A stretch of DNA of 64,000 nucleotides. It comes from Ceratopteris richardii. Lineage: Eukaryota; Streptophyta; Polypodiopsida; Polypodiales; Pteridaceae. The stretch is taken from contig CM035439.1 of the NCBI GenBank assembly GCA_020310875.1, forward strand, positions 134,828,753 to 134,892,752, written 5' to 3'. Position numbers and translations under genes: made by a program. Numbering within the stretch: position 1 is the first letter of the stretch; each line of letters starts with the position of its first letter. Below the pieces are notes generated by a model. The model saw only the letters and a list, made by a program, of their open reading frames with translations. It was not told the origin of the DNA and did no database searches. Of the stretch, positions 44,724-54,260 are shown piece after piece.

Positions 44724-45054
44724 TGGTGTTGCTCTAGCACAATGGTGAGAACCACATTAAGAAGCTCCATCTCCTTAATGTCAATCTACGGAAGAGATAG
44801 GACTGATATGAAGATCGTGAATGTGAGATCAAGTGAGAGTGAAGGTGAGAAGCATAGAGATGCACACACACATACACACACACAATGAAGAGACAAGCAA
44901 GACACAATGGAAGGTAGGAAATCAACTCTATTACTCAAGAACACTCTTACAAGCTCAAGCTCACTCTAGCTCATACAAGTCTACACTAGCTAACCTAAAA
45001 AATGAGCTCTCTAGCTCTTTTTATAGATTCTAGACTAGTTTTGACCGGTTTCAC
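44724..45054 (-). repeat. A3 5' LTR
   Basis: The plus strand starts TGGTGTTGCTCTAGCACAATGG beside the PBS and matches 9656-9990 closely, including the CA microsatellite and ATAAAAAG. Similarity stops at 45054, after CCGGTTTCAC, where unrelated DNA begins, so only part of the LTR is present at this end. Confidence 0.85.
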
Positions 45055-48000
45055 GTTGGAAATGCCTTCACCAGAAGCTCCCAAACCTGAAATGACATAC
45101 AAAAGAGCAAGTAGACTGCATCTAGTAATGAGATAAACATTTAATTCAGTTTTAGTTTCCACCTCAGGGGCATCCTTCATCTGCAAGGCTTTTCTTCTAG
45201 AGAGACATCCCTTTTCATTTAAAGAAGTCAATTATCGTATTATCTGAAGATGAAAATAGGATGGCTATGCATATTGTAAACATATGATTTAATTCTCATG
45301 CACCAATGTCCAAAGAATAGAAAGCATCCAATTATTCTCTCCCAACTATGTGAATTGCATAGCCAAAGTATGAACCCAAAACAACCACTGGTGATGATGT
45401 GGAGTAAAATTATGACATTAATAAAGATCAAAAGTAAGATTCATGTAGTCCTAGACAGAATTCCAGTTGGCCAATCTTGACGTGCTTTCATTCACCAGAA
45501 GTACCTGATCCTAAATAGAAGCAATCTGATTATGCATTGTAAATCATGTAATAGATGTTGCGCTCATATTACATTTAGTGCACGTGTGATGACATGTGTT
45601 GTCATGTGAACATAATACCAAGGTGATATGATCCGTCAATTAAAGCAATCAGAGTATTATTATAGCATCTTCGATGGAAAGCTTAGGGACCAAAATCCCA
45701 TAGATCAAGCTCTAGCATGTATTGTGATTTGAAAAAGCTTCAAACCTAGCCATGATGTAAAGCTACACAACAATTCTCTTGAGGAATGAGCCGCACAGAA
45801 CCCCCCAATCTTAGCATCCAAATATATTCATCTGCCAAATGCCTATTGCAAATAACAAGCTGCAAGATCTTATGGAGAAGATAACTCAAGGGATCCTCAA
45901 CTCATCCTAAAGTATAAACCAAGAAACATCCCTTGGGAATTTCTAGCCTTCTAGCCAGCAATGAGAATCTTTCCCATCTATCATGCCATCGATTATAGGA
46001 CTTAAAGCATTTACTTACTAAAGAACAATGCACCTGGTACATCTGAAAATAGATTCATTAGCGCATCACAAAGCAAATTATTTCAGAATTGAAAATAAAT
46101 CATGTAGGCCATGTATCTAAAGAAGAAGCGCTGTCAGTCTTATGCTACTAATCATACCAAGTTTCTCCCAAAACTGGTATACTCTAATCCCACAGGGGTC
46201 AGTCACAAGAATTCAAAATGATCAAACCTATGAGTATTAAAGAAACAACATCATTCACAAGAGAGCATCTATAGGAGACAAAAGGATCAATGCTAAGTTC
46301 TACATGTGTTGGCCTACATTGCATTAAGTGAGCATTGTAAAACCAGAGAGTTTCCTCCCTGGCAAAAAACAAGCATTCACACCTGTATGACAATGTTTCT
46401 AGCCTTCATGCATTTCTGGTATTTCTAGATAGCAATGAGCATGATCCCACTATGCATCTTAAAAAAAATAGCGTATTGAAGAACAGTACAGTCATAAGTG
46501 CATATCATCTAAAACTACATAAAGACATTCCACATTCTCATGCCTTATGCATTCAAGCTTCACTCTGAGTTCTAAGTTCTTATCAATGTGTTTCAATTTC
46601 TCAACCAGTATGGACAGCCAGAGAGCTGTTCATCATGTCATTGTGCAGGAGCACTAGCTTGTCAGACTCGATTCTATTCAAATCAAGGTACCAAAAACAC
46701 GATTTTATCCTCCATATGCAATTGAGAGAAAACCTTGGGAAGAGTTGCCTGTTCCTACAATCCATAATTTAAACTCTAAAGACAAGTATCCCATGAGAAT
46801 CAAGAACCTAGGGGTGCCATATCTCCCACATATTAACTATACTATGGTCACACAACGTGATATCACACAAGTGCAATTTGTAGTGCAGTGGCGTATGTTT
46901 CCCATTTGGCACATAAGTAAGTTGCGTCATATAATGTGCTGATGAGTTTCATAGCAAGCATGTGCAGTGTGAAAAAATCCTTACAAATGTTAAAACATGC
47001 ATAGCTCTAGACCTTAAGATACCCAATCTAAAAGCATCAGCAGATATAGGCATGATAGATTGACATTTGCTGTAAAACAGTGTATTTGGCCATTCTCATA
47101 TAGCACCAACGAATTCATCATAAATACCCTCAATTTCTAATTGGGGAAACTTGGACACAATCCCCTTGCAGGATGGTCATGAGAATCTCCAAAGTTTATC
47201 ATAGCACAATTTTCAACATAGGGGTCACCAGAATCAATTGAGAACTTGAGTAATTATGCCAACAATAGTAACACATGCATCGATGTAGATTAGTATGAAT
47301 GCGAGGTAGGCACTTTACTAGAACTACACACACCTTTTGTGTTCCATGACAATTCTCTTTTAATTCACACCAATCTTGTTAGATTGATAAGTAGAAGATA
47401 AACCTATATCATAAACCAGATGTTCACTTAGTCAATCTTCGAATTGTCATAACATTGCAAAGTCAAGATTATTAGGTCCTGCAAAAATAGTGATGTCATA
47501 AGAATGTCTCTTCAGGCATTATGTTATGAGACCCAACTTTACAAGGTATATTCTCAGATAACTACAATGGTGCCTTGTCATTGTGCCAGCCATTTGAAAC
47601 ATTCCTTAAAGTAATGCATAAAAATGATCATGCCTTTTGCAAAAAAAAAAAACATCTCATTCAGACATATGATTGCAAACATGCCTCATATGCTTCAAGA
47701 AGAACATTCATGTAAGCCATATCTGAGAAGAACTTCAAGCCATGACAAAGAAATGCCAAGGAACATTTAGAACATCTTTGAATAGTTACTTCAATACAAA
47801 TCCACAAAAGTCAAGATTTTTGGCACATAAAGCGGGTAGTTATCTTTGCAAAGAAAAACACAATGTCATAACCAGTTAGCATTAATCGTCGATCTATCAA
47901 ATCCCAATAGGAAGGCCTCAGGAAAAACAAAAACAGGTTATTGATGTTTCCACCATGGGGTTGAACACTAAATACTTAATGCACATAGACCTTGCAAAAT

Positions 48001-48559
48001 GCTCAACCTGTTTTGAATCAAAAGGATACGATCGATACCCACAACCCCATGTAAAGGACACAAAATATTAAAGCAATACCTAGCCATGAACGATATCAAG
48101 AGTATACTCACACGAATACAAGGAGTGCGATGTTTGCATGGGCAAAGTGCCACATTCCTTTGTAACAGAAGAGCTAGGCAAATGGCATTACATTATGAAT
48201 GGGAATAAGGAACATGGTTGCCAAGTGGAGAACAAGCCCCACACAAAGATTTTCAAGCAACAGAGAGAGACCGCAACCGTCTTTCAGGCAATGAAGGATG
48301 CAAATAGAGAATAGGGCCCAACCTTTACAAAGAAGAAATCGACTTCACATCTTGCAAGCAAGCAGTTTATCACAATCTGTATGACTGTCAACGTCCCAGC
48401 ATCGAATTACACAACAACATCGAGTTGTACTAGGACACCATGCCAATTACAAAACATAAAGTAACCGACCAAAATCATATGATCTCATATTTAATGCAAC
48501 ATATATCTGTTTGAACCCTAGCTATCCTCCAAAAAATACATTCATCATTGGTCCCAACA
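45055..48559. other. No gene recognised; possible host intergenic or intronic DNA
   Basis: About 3.5 kb of AT-rich DNA without retroelement protein, LTR or PBS signals and without long frames. On minus a few splice-like patterns occur: ATTTCAG before GTTTGGGAGC at 45087-45089; CTATTTTCAG, 24 bp, then GTAAGTAA at 46011-46052; CTTCTATTTAG at 45511-45521. Diverged internal similarity is visible between about 45935-46042 and 46410-46490. A 12-base A run lies near 47640. This is the best candidate for non-retroelement host DNA, but no exon chain can be shown. Confidence 0.4.
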
Positions 48560-50249
48560 ATGCACAGATGTAGCGTAGAACAAGGATAAGTGCCCTCTTT
48601 GGATCCTGGTGCATCACGTCGAAGGGTACACATGTCTACTTGGTACGACATAGTCGGAAAATGCCAAAATTCAAGAATTGAAGCAAGAACAAGATGAGCG
48701 TGACATTAGTAGATTCTTATCATCTGGTGAGTTGATGGGGAAGCACAAATGGAGCTCGAACCCAATATATCAACCACACCAAGCAGGGAAGCAAACACAT
48801 AATACGCCCACACAGAAAAGTGATCCGCTAAGCAAGATAACCGTTAGCAAGAACAGTGGGGAGCCTAATTGTTCGAAGACACCATGGAAGCACCAACCAA
48901 AGGAAATAGGACCCGAAGGATCTTGATCGTAGCAACAACACCAATCCATGCAGGAAAGCTTGTAACTAATTCGAGACAGAGTAGCAGCTGAGCATGCCAA
49001 TCTGAGGTATTGATAGAGGAAGGGGTGAAGACCGCTTGCTCAAACCCACCCTGGGAGCACATTCACAAGGTTGGCTTTCAACCATGGGAAGGAAGCACCA
49101 CACGACACAAACACAGAGATCTCAAAAAGCCGAGCTAGCTCGAAGGTGGAGCTCTGGCCATTGCAAGAGGAAGCACAGAGAAAATTCGACTGAGATGGGC
49201 AAGCGCAACCCAAGAAGAGCATAAGCAGCCACAAAGCAGAGCACTTGGGACTGTGTGTCCTTCAAGAAGAAGAAGAACCATAGCACAAATCTTTGCATAG
49301 CTGCAAGCTCGACACGCAGGGGGAGCAGGAGGGCTCAACCCCCAACAGCAAGTGATGATGCGGAGTATGATAAGCACGACTTCAGCAGTAACTAGAGATG
49401 GGGAGCTCGATGGAGCTTAGCCCAACAAAGCTTGACACCACAGAGCACCCGCAGGATGAAAGACCTTGAAGCACAAGGGGGAGCGATCGATGCTCAACCC
49501 CGACGAACATACACAGAGGGGGGGGGAAGCCAACAGTGCACAGCACCACAGATATGAAGTCGCAATAGTCCGAAGACTGACGATGCCTCCTGAGCGGGGA
49601 GCTCACAAAGGGAGCTCACCCATGAATATGGCAGAGACGGGAAGAGGGGGGAAAGGAACTCCTTCCCCCGCTTGCATTCGCGCATTAGGCCGCTGTCAAC
49701 CGCATTGAAGAGGACTGTAATGAAGAGGACACGGATGCAGTCCTCGACATCCCCCCACCTCACCTGAGAGAGAGCGCAAAGTGATGCCATAATAGCAATT
49801 TTATGTGGAGCTGGGCTTCCACCATTATGGTTTTAATGAAATTCCTAAGAGGCAGTCACTCGAAGACTTGAGAGGATTGAGAAGCAAAACTTTCTTGGGA
49901 TTTTCTTGAATCAAAAACTTGAGAAGAAGGAGGGATCCAAAAGAGAAAATCTACCTCTCCCCCAACCCAAAACAAACACCCACAACAAGAAATGACAGAG
50001 AGGGGGGGGGGTGCCACAATGAGTGTAAGGAAGTGTGTGTATGTGTATGAGAGTGAGAAATAAGGGGGTTAGGGGAGGTTTTTTTGTGCAACAACAAAAA
50101 TAAAGATCTATACTACTGAAAAATTGAGAAACAAGGGGTACCCTTAACCAACCGAAGGCTACACGTATTCATCCTCCTCCATGTGTCAAGGTGCATCTCA
50201 CGAAGTATGGACACGCAAACTTGGAAAAACCAACGGCTAAAGGCCGACG
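48560..50249 (-). other. Leader-like DNA upstream of 50.25 kb PBS
   Basis: Noncoding stretch running up to a minus-strand PBS. The last 400 bp is related to 1700-2121, as described there. Earlier parts are purine-rich, with repeated GGGAGCTC and GGAGCTC..CCAA words. A 10-base G run lies near 49505-49514. No gag follows on its left before unrelated DNA. A plus-strand frame at 48678-48926 has no recognisable domain. Confidence 0.45.
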
Positions 50250-50267
50250 TCCCCGGCAACAACGCCA
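50250..50267 (-). promoter_or_regulatory. Primer-binding site, tRNA-Asp type
   Basis: Plus strand TCCCCGGCAACAACGCCA, two changes from tRNA-Asp, five bases left of the LTR at 50273. With the polypurine tract on the other side of the same LTR, it shows an LTR shared by two internal regions. Confidence 0.82.
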
Positions 50268-50272
50268 AAATT

Positions 50273-50850
50273 TGGTGTAGCTCAGTGATGAGTAGCACCT
50301 CCTTTAATGTCAATCCGGGAAGACTTGAGGATGGTATGAAGACCTCGAGCAAGTGAAGGCACAAATGTGTGAGTGAGAAGCACACAAGCATGCACACACA
50401 TACACACACATGTGCGCATACAGCAAGAACAAAGAGAGTAAGACAATGGAATCACTTCTATTACAACCAAGTTCTCATACAAGCTCAATACTACAAGAAG
50501 CTAGCCTAAAAAATGAGCTCTCTAGCTCTATTTATAGTTTTTAACTAGCTTTGGCCCTGTCCAGACATAGTGTCCGGCCTAGTTAAAAATTAGGTTCCAG
50601 GGCTTATTTGAGGGCTCAAACGAGGTCTAAAAAATATGAAAATTGGTAGGCAATTACTTCTAAAGCTCCTCAAGCTTGAGGACTCCTCGGCTTGCACAAA
50701 ATGGAGCTACAAAAAGGTGAAACGGTATTTACAATGGTTTTTAGTGATGAGAATCACTTTTAAAATGATGTAGGGATTGGAAAAATTTTAATGGGTTGCC
50801 TCAGTGCTAGATCTGCATGTATGCCCGTACCTGCTTCTTCCCTGCCAACA
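50273..50850 (-). repeat. Family A LTR with PBS on one side and PPT on the other
   Basis: 578 bp; plus strand TGGTGTAGCTCAGTGATG to CCCTGCCAACA. It contains a CA microsatellite (about 50393-50415), a minus TATA-like stretch near 50520-50535, and the palindrome CCTCAAGCTTGAGG near 50670. Left flank PBS 50250-50267, right flank PPT 50851-50861. Confidence 0.87.
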
Positions 50851-50861
50851 CTCTCCCCTCC
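50851..50861 (-). promoter_or_regulatory. Polypurine tract
   Basis: Minus strand GGAGGGGAGAG directly upstream of the LTR start TGTTGGCAGGG. The third ORF at 50870-51833 ends against it. Confidence 0.8.
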
Positions 50862-50869
50862 GTAGCGTC

Positions 50870-51833
50870 TGTTGTCTCTGATAGACCTTTGCTCCATGGT
50901 TTGATGGATGTAGTGTTGTAGTATGTCGGTTGCCAATTCTTGTTCTCTGATCCGTAGTCCCCTAACCAGGTCTCTTTGAAGGGCATCCCAATTAACTGCG
51001 CTAGGCATGTCAGGTTGTGGCATGGTGTAGAGCTCTGAGTGCATTGTCTGTTCGCATGCGAATAGTTGTAGTAGGTGGGTTGGGCACGGTGCGAACACTT
51101 CTGAGTGTGACTCCCAAAACCCCGTGGTGAACATGTCATCAAAAGTTTGCTTGTAGCAAGCAGGGAGATATCTTATTCATGCATGCCACACATAAGCAAC
51201 TCGAGTACTCGGGGTTGTGCTCATATCATAAAGTAAATCATAATTACCATTTATGAAGCTCGGAATTGGAGGCTGGATATTACGTACATTGCGGAAAGTC
51301 TTTAACACTACTTGCATCATGTCGAGGATTTTGAGCATCATCTGCGTAGCAACATCAGGCATGGGGTGTAGGCATGGCATCCAAATTTTGATGGTAGCCA
51401 TCATGTAGGCTACTGTTGGTGTGCCTGTTGGGGGTGCGATGGAGGGGTAATTTAGCCATTGTTTGCAATTATTATTGTTCTGGACCTTTATGGAAAATGC
51501 CTTCCATGATCTTCTACGTTGCACTGGCCTAAAGCAAGGGTTATACTTCAAATGCATGGGAGCGTGATCCCATGTTCGTAGCATCTCCAGATAGGTCTCA
51601 AGTAATTTTTGCCTCCAGATAGGTTGGAATATGGCACCTTTTCTAGCTTCTTCCGGGATGTCCTCTGGTTGGAACTGGGTTGCAAAGGAAGGATACCTAT
51701 TGGTGACTCTTTTGATTTCAGCGTTGTAGTCTGCCAATAGCTCAAAATATGGCTTATATTGTAACTCTGAGCTGGTTATTAAGCGCCTAAGAGTAGTGCC
51801 TGCCTGGGAGCTTGTTCTTGCTGCTGCTGCCAT
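50870..51833 (-). pseudogene. Short third ORF, C-terminal domain only
   Basis: Begins MAAAARTSSQAGTTLRRLI at 51833 and consists of the C-terminal domain seen in A3 and C: LQYKPYFELLADYNAEIK, QPIWRQKLLE, KQWLNYPS, VAYMMATIKIWMPCLHPM, KILDMMQVVLK, DDMFTTGFWESHSEVF, THLLQLFACEQ and NWDALQRDLVRGLRIREQEL. The N-terminal blocks and the coiled coil of A3 are not here. A methionine and an acceptor-like tract directly upstream suggest that this domain could be made alone, or that the copy was shortened next to its start. Broken. Confidence 0.72.
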
Positions 51834-51861
51834 GAGACTCCTTGCAGCAGTTGATGCTTAT

Positions 51862-51883
51862 CTGCTAGAAGAAGAGAGGCACA
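51862..51883 (-). promoter_or_regulatory. Splice-acceptor-like tract before short third ORF
   Basis: Minus strand TGTGCCTCTCTTCTTCTAGCAG, 28 bp upstream of the ATG. This is a good pyrimidine tract and AG by plant standards, at the same relative place as in A3, C and B. Confidence 0.5.
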
Positions 51884-52185
51884 TTAGTGTTGCATAGGAA
51901 ACAGGATGTAGTGGTGTTCCCTCCACAATACTAACATGACAATCCAGATGGTTAGTGGTTAGAGGTGAAGTGTTTTTGATAGATGTGAGTGGTGGTTAGT
52001 GGTTAGTGTCATCCTAGATGCATACTTTGGATATGCAATGTACTCAGAATGCATCTACATCAGAGTGGATGGATTTACAAAATTGGGTCTGGGGGTTTGA
52101 TACAGGGTTTAATTCTCCAAACTTTGATTGAGGATTCGTGGCTCTTAGAGCTGATGACAGGTAAAGGTCTATGAACTAGAGTGTG
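51884..52185 (-). other. Spacer between pol tail and short third ORF
   Basis: About 300 bp without coding trace. TTAGTGGTTAG-type words repeat near 51950-52000. It matches in position the spacers at 14647-14959 and 28200-28508. Confidence 0.4.
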
Positions 52186-52902
52186 CTAGATTTGGGACCT
52201 TTTGGGTACCCATTTCCAGACATTTCTAGGTTTGAACAAAGGTGTAATAGTGTGAGGTGTAGGTATCTTTCCTGAACTGTTTACCAAGAGTACTAGTGAG
52301 TGTTGATTTATGCTAGTGACTGGAGGTGAAGCTATTTGGGCTTGTAAGCAAGCCTTGGGCACCCATATCCGTCTAACATTAGGGGTAGCCTTCATTGATC
52401 GCTTAGGGACCCAAATAGAAAAGGTATGTCTAGATTGTTGCCTAGGGAACTCCTTTGTTTTAGTCCTTGACAGTGTGGCTCGCTTGATGCTTTTTTGAGA
52501 ACCTGCCTCTAGAGCTGTGGTTTTTTCCCCCTTGCGTATCCAGATCTGCTTCATGCCACGAGGTACTTCATAATGCCCAGGTTGGTGTTCATGCTTCTTG
52601 ATCATCGGTCTCCTCAGTGTCGTGTGTTGTTGAGCCTGCCCCTTTAGAATCTTCTCTGGAACGAACGGAAATTCCTCATTGACTTTTGTACCTTTGACGA
52701 GAGTGACAATCCTCTCCACCATAGAACTTTGGACAAGAGCAACATTGTTATCTTCATGTGGGTTCCTGGAGGGACCAGAAGTTGGTGCTTGTTCTAATGG
52801 TTTGAGTGATTGATTTTCTAATTCAATTGTAAGACGGCTTTGGCCTGCCCAAGCCTGAAGAAGTCCACTTCTTAGGTTGAGGTTGACTGCGTGATCATAG
52901 AT
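52186..52902 (-). pseudogene. IWVPK tail, copy left of the inverted LTR
   Basis: Reads IYDHAVNLNLRSGLLQAWAG, RLTIELENQSLK, VALVQSSMVERIV, then KQIWIRK, FSIWVPKRS, RRIWVPKA and finally WKWVPKRSQI. Its first part repeats, in the same orientation, the segment at 53481-53790 (IYDHAVNLNLRSQILQVWVH). The two are therefore tails of two different family A copies. Four Trp-centred motifs of IW(V/I)PK type are present in about 110 residues. Confidence 0.7.
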
Positions 52903-53480
52903 CCACACACAAGAAGAAGGAGCAAGTAGGGAGCTCCAAGAAGCACCTGTCAAATTTTCAGAAGAAATCCCTACAAAAATAGTGATTTTTATCACTAAAA
53001 ACCATTGTAAATACCATTTTCCATTTTTCTAACTCCATTTTGTTCAAGCCGAGGAGTCCTCGAGCTTGAGGAGTATTAGAACTACCATCCTACCAATTTT
53101 CATGATTTTTAGACTCCATTTGAGCCCCCAAATAAGCCCTGGAACCTATTTTTTAACTAGGCCGGACACTAGGTCTGGACAGGGCCAAAACCACTCAAAA
53201 ACTATAAAAAGGGCTGGAGAGCTCATTTTTGAGGTTAGCTTGTTGTAGATTTCAGCTTTGTAAGAGAGCTCTTGTACAATTGAACATCTTCAATTGTTCC
53301 ACTCCTTGCTCTTACTTTGTGCGCGTGTGTGTGTATGTGTGTGCATGCTTGTGTGCTTTTACTCACGCACTTGTGCCATCACTTGCTCACGGTCTTCATA
53401 CCGGTCCTCACGTCTCCACGGATTGACATTTATGAGGTGAATCTCCTCACGTTGGTACTCACCATTGTGCTAGAGTGACA
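52903..53480 (+). mobile_element. Family A LTR in plus orientation with flanking purine-rich piece
   Basis: LTR 52948-53480 (533 bp) begins TGTCAAATTTTC and ends GCTAGAGTGACA, giving TGTCA/TGACA inverted ends. It holds TATAAAAA at 53203-53210, the U3 block CCTCGAGCTTGAGG near 53070 and a GT microsatellite (about 53316-53350). The 45 bp on its left is purine-rich and matches the right flank of the LTR at 63329-63717, so it is the end of an internal region rather than target DNA. It is therefore a fragment, not a clean solo LTR. Confidence 0.8.
53203..53210 (+). promoter_or_regulatory. TATA box of family A LTR
   Basis: CTATAAAAAGGGCTGGAGAG; the equivalent (C)TATAAAAAGAGCTAGAG is present on minus in the other family A LTRs. 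Likely core promoter. Confidence 0.6.
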
Positions 53481-53759
53481 GCTTGCTTCTGAGGTTGAAC
53501 TACTATGGATGCTTTACTCTTCAAAAAAGAAGGAGGGTGTGCTTGCCTTTGCGACTGTCCTTCCAATATTGAGTCCTTCTGGATCATAGAGCTTTTGACA
53601 CATACAACATCTTGCTCATGAAGATTAGTCTTAGAGGAACTTAGAGAGTGTGTGGTGCCATGATCTATGAGCATGCAGTTCTCTAATTCTAATGTAAAGC
53701 ATTGTTCATGTACCCAAACTTGAAGAATCTGACTTCTTAGGTTTAAGTTAACTGCATGG
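53481..53759 (-). pseudogene. Start of post-protease tail (A4)
   Basis: NLNLRSQILQVWVHEQCFTL, ELENCMLIDHGTTHSLSSSK, VVCVKSSMIQKDSILEG. It is homologous to the first part of 52186-52902 and ends at the inverted LTR, before any IWVPK motif appears. Confidence 0.65.
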
Positions 53760-54260
53760 TCATAGATGCAATCTTGACCCAAGACAAGTGGTTCTGTAAG
53801 GTTCTCATCTACACTAGAACTTTGACTTTCATTGGAACATCTTGAAGGTAGATGGGAAGTTCCACCTCGCCCAAACAAGGGGTTTCCACACCTCCCAATC
53901 CTATGAGATAAGCTTCTATGGGATTGATGTTCAACTGCAAGTCTTGGCAGTAGGAAAGTCTAACTGCACTACTTGTTGCACCTGAGTCAATCCATGCTTT
54001 CAGAGTCCTTGCACACTTCCCTTGTCCTATCTCTATGGTCACAAAGGGTCTTCGATCAATGACTTGAGAAGTTGCTATGCCTGATTTTTGGCACATATCC
54101 ATGTGATATTTTGGGGCTTTTGAGTTGACATCTAGGCCTAGTCGCCTTAACTTATTTCGCCTAATACGCTCTCTGGCCTCTGCCTGTGCTTCTTCTCTCA
54201 CTCTTAACTCTTCGTCTTTTCGCTTCTTAGCAGTGTTGAGTCTCATTAGCATATCCTCAG
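53760..54260 (-). pseudogene. Second retropepsin-like domain (A4)
   Basis: Joined to the integrase C-terminus in one reading through a charged linker (LNTAKKRKDEELRVREEAQA). The domain reads DRRPFVTIEIGQGKCARTLK, AWIDSGATSSAVRL with Asp-Ser-Gly at 53980-53988, EAYLIGLGGVETPCLGEVEL and, further on, LTEPLVLGQD. The continuous reading from integrase shows that the domain is the C-terminal part of the pol polyprotein and not a separate insertion. The ordinary protease of the same element has its DSG at 58427-58435. Confidence 0.75.

Larger units (their letters stand above)
9656..45054 (-). mobile_element. Family A Ty3/Gypsy element A3, both LTRs, host of insertions B and B'
   Basis: One minus-strand element spanning 35.4 kb, of which about 18.6 kb is later insertions (B at 17212-33712, B' at 39187-41275). 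This leaves roughly 16.8 kb of its own DNA, large for a plant Ty3 element. Parts from right to left: 5' LTR, tRNA-Asp PBS, leader with minisatellite, gag, protease and acidic linker, RT, RNase H, integrase, second protease-like domain, IWVPK tail, third ORF, PPT, 3' LTR. Over the 330 bp shared by the two LTRs I count about 10 substitutions (3%). At a commonly used plant rate of 1.3e-8 per site per year that is about one million years, more if the lineage is slow. It has many breaks. Confidence 0.85.

Noticed and set aside
48678-48926. 82-codon plus-strand frame near the 50 kb leader
   Set aside because: No recognisable domain, no homologue elsewhere in the window, and adjacent to leader-like DNA.
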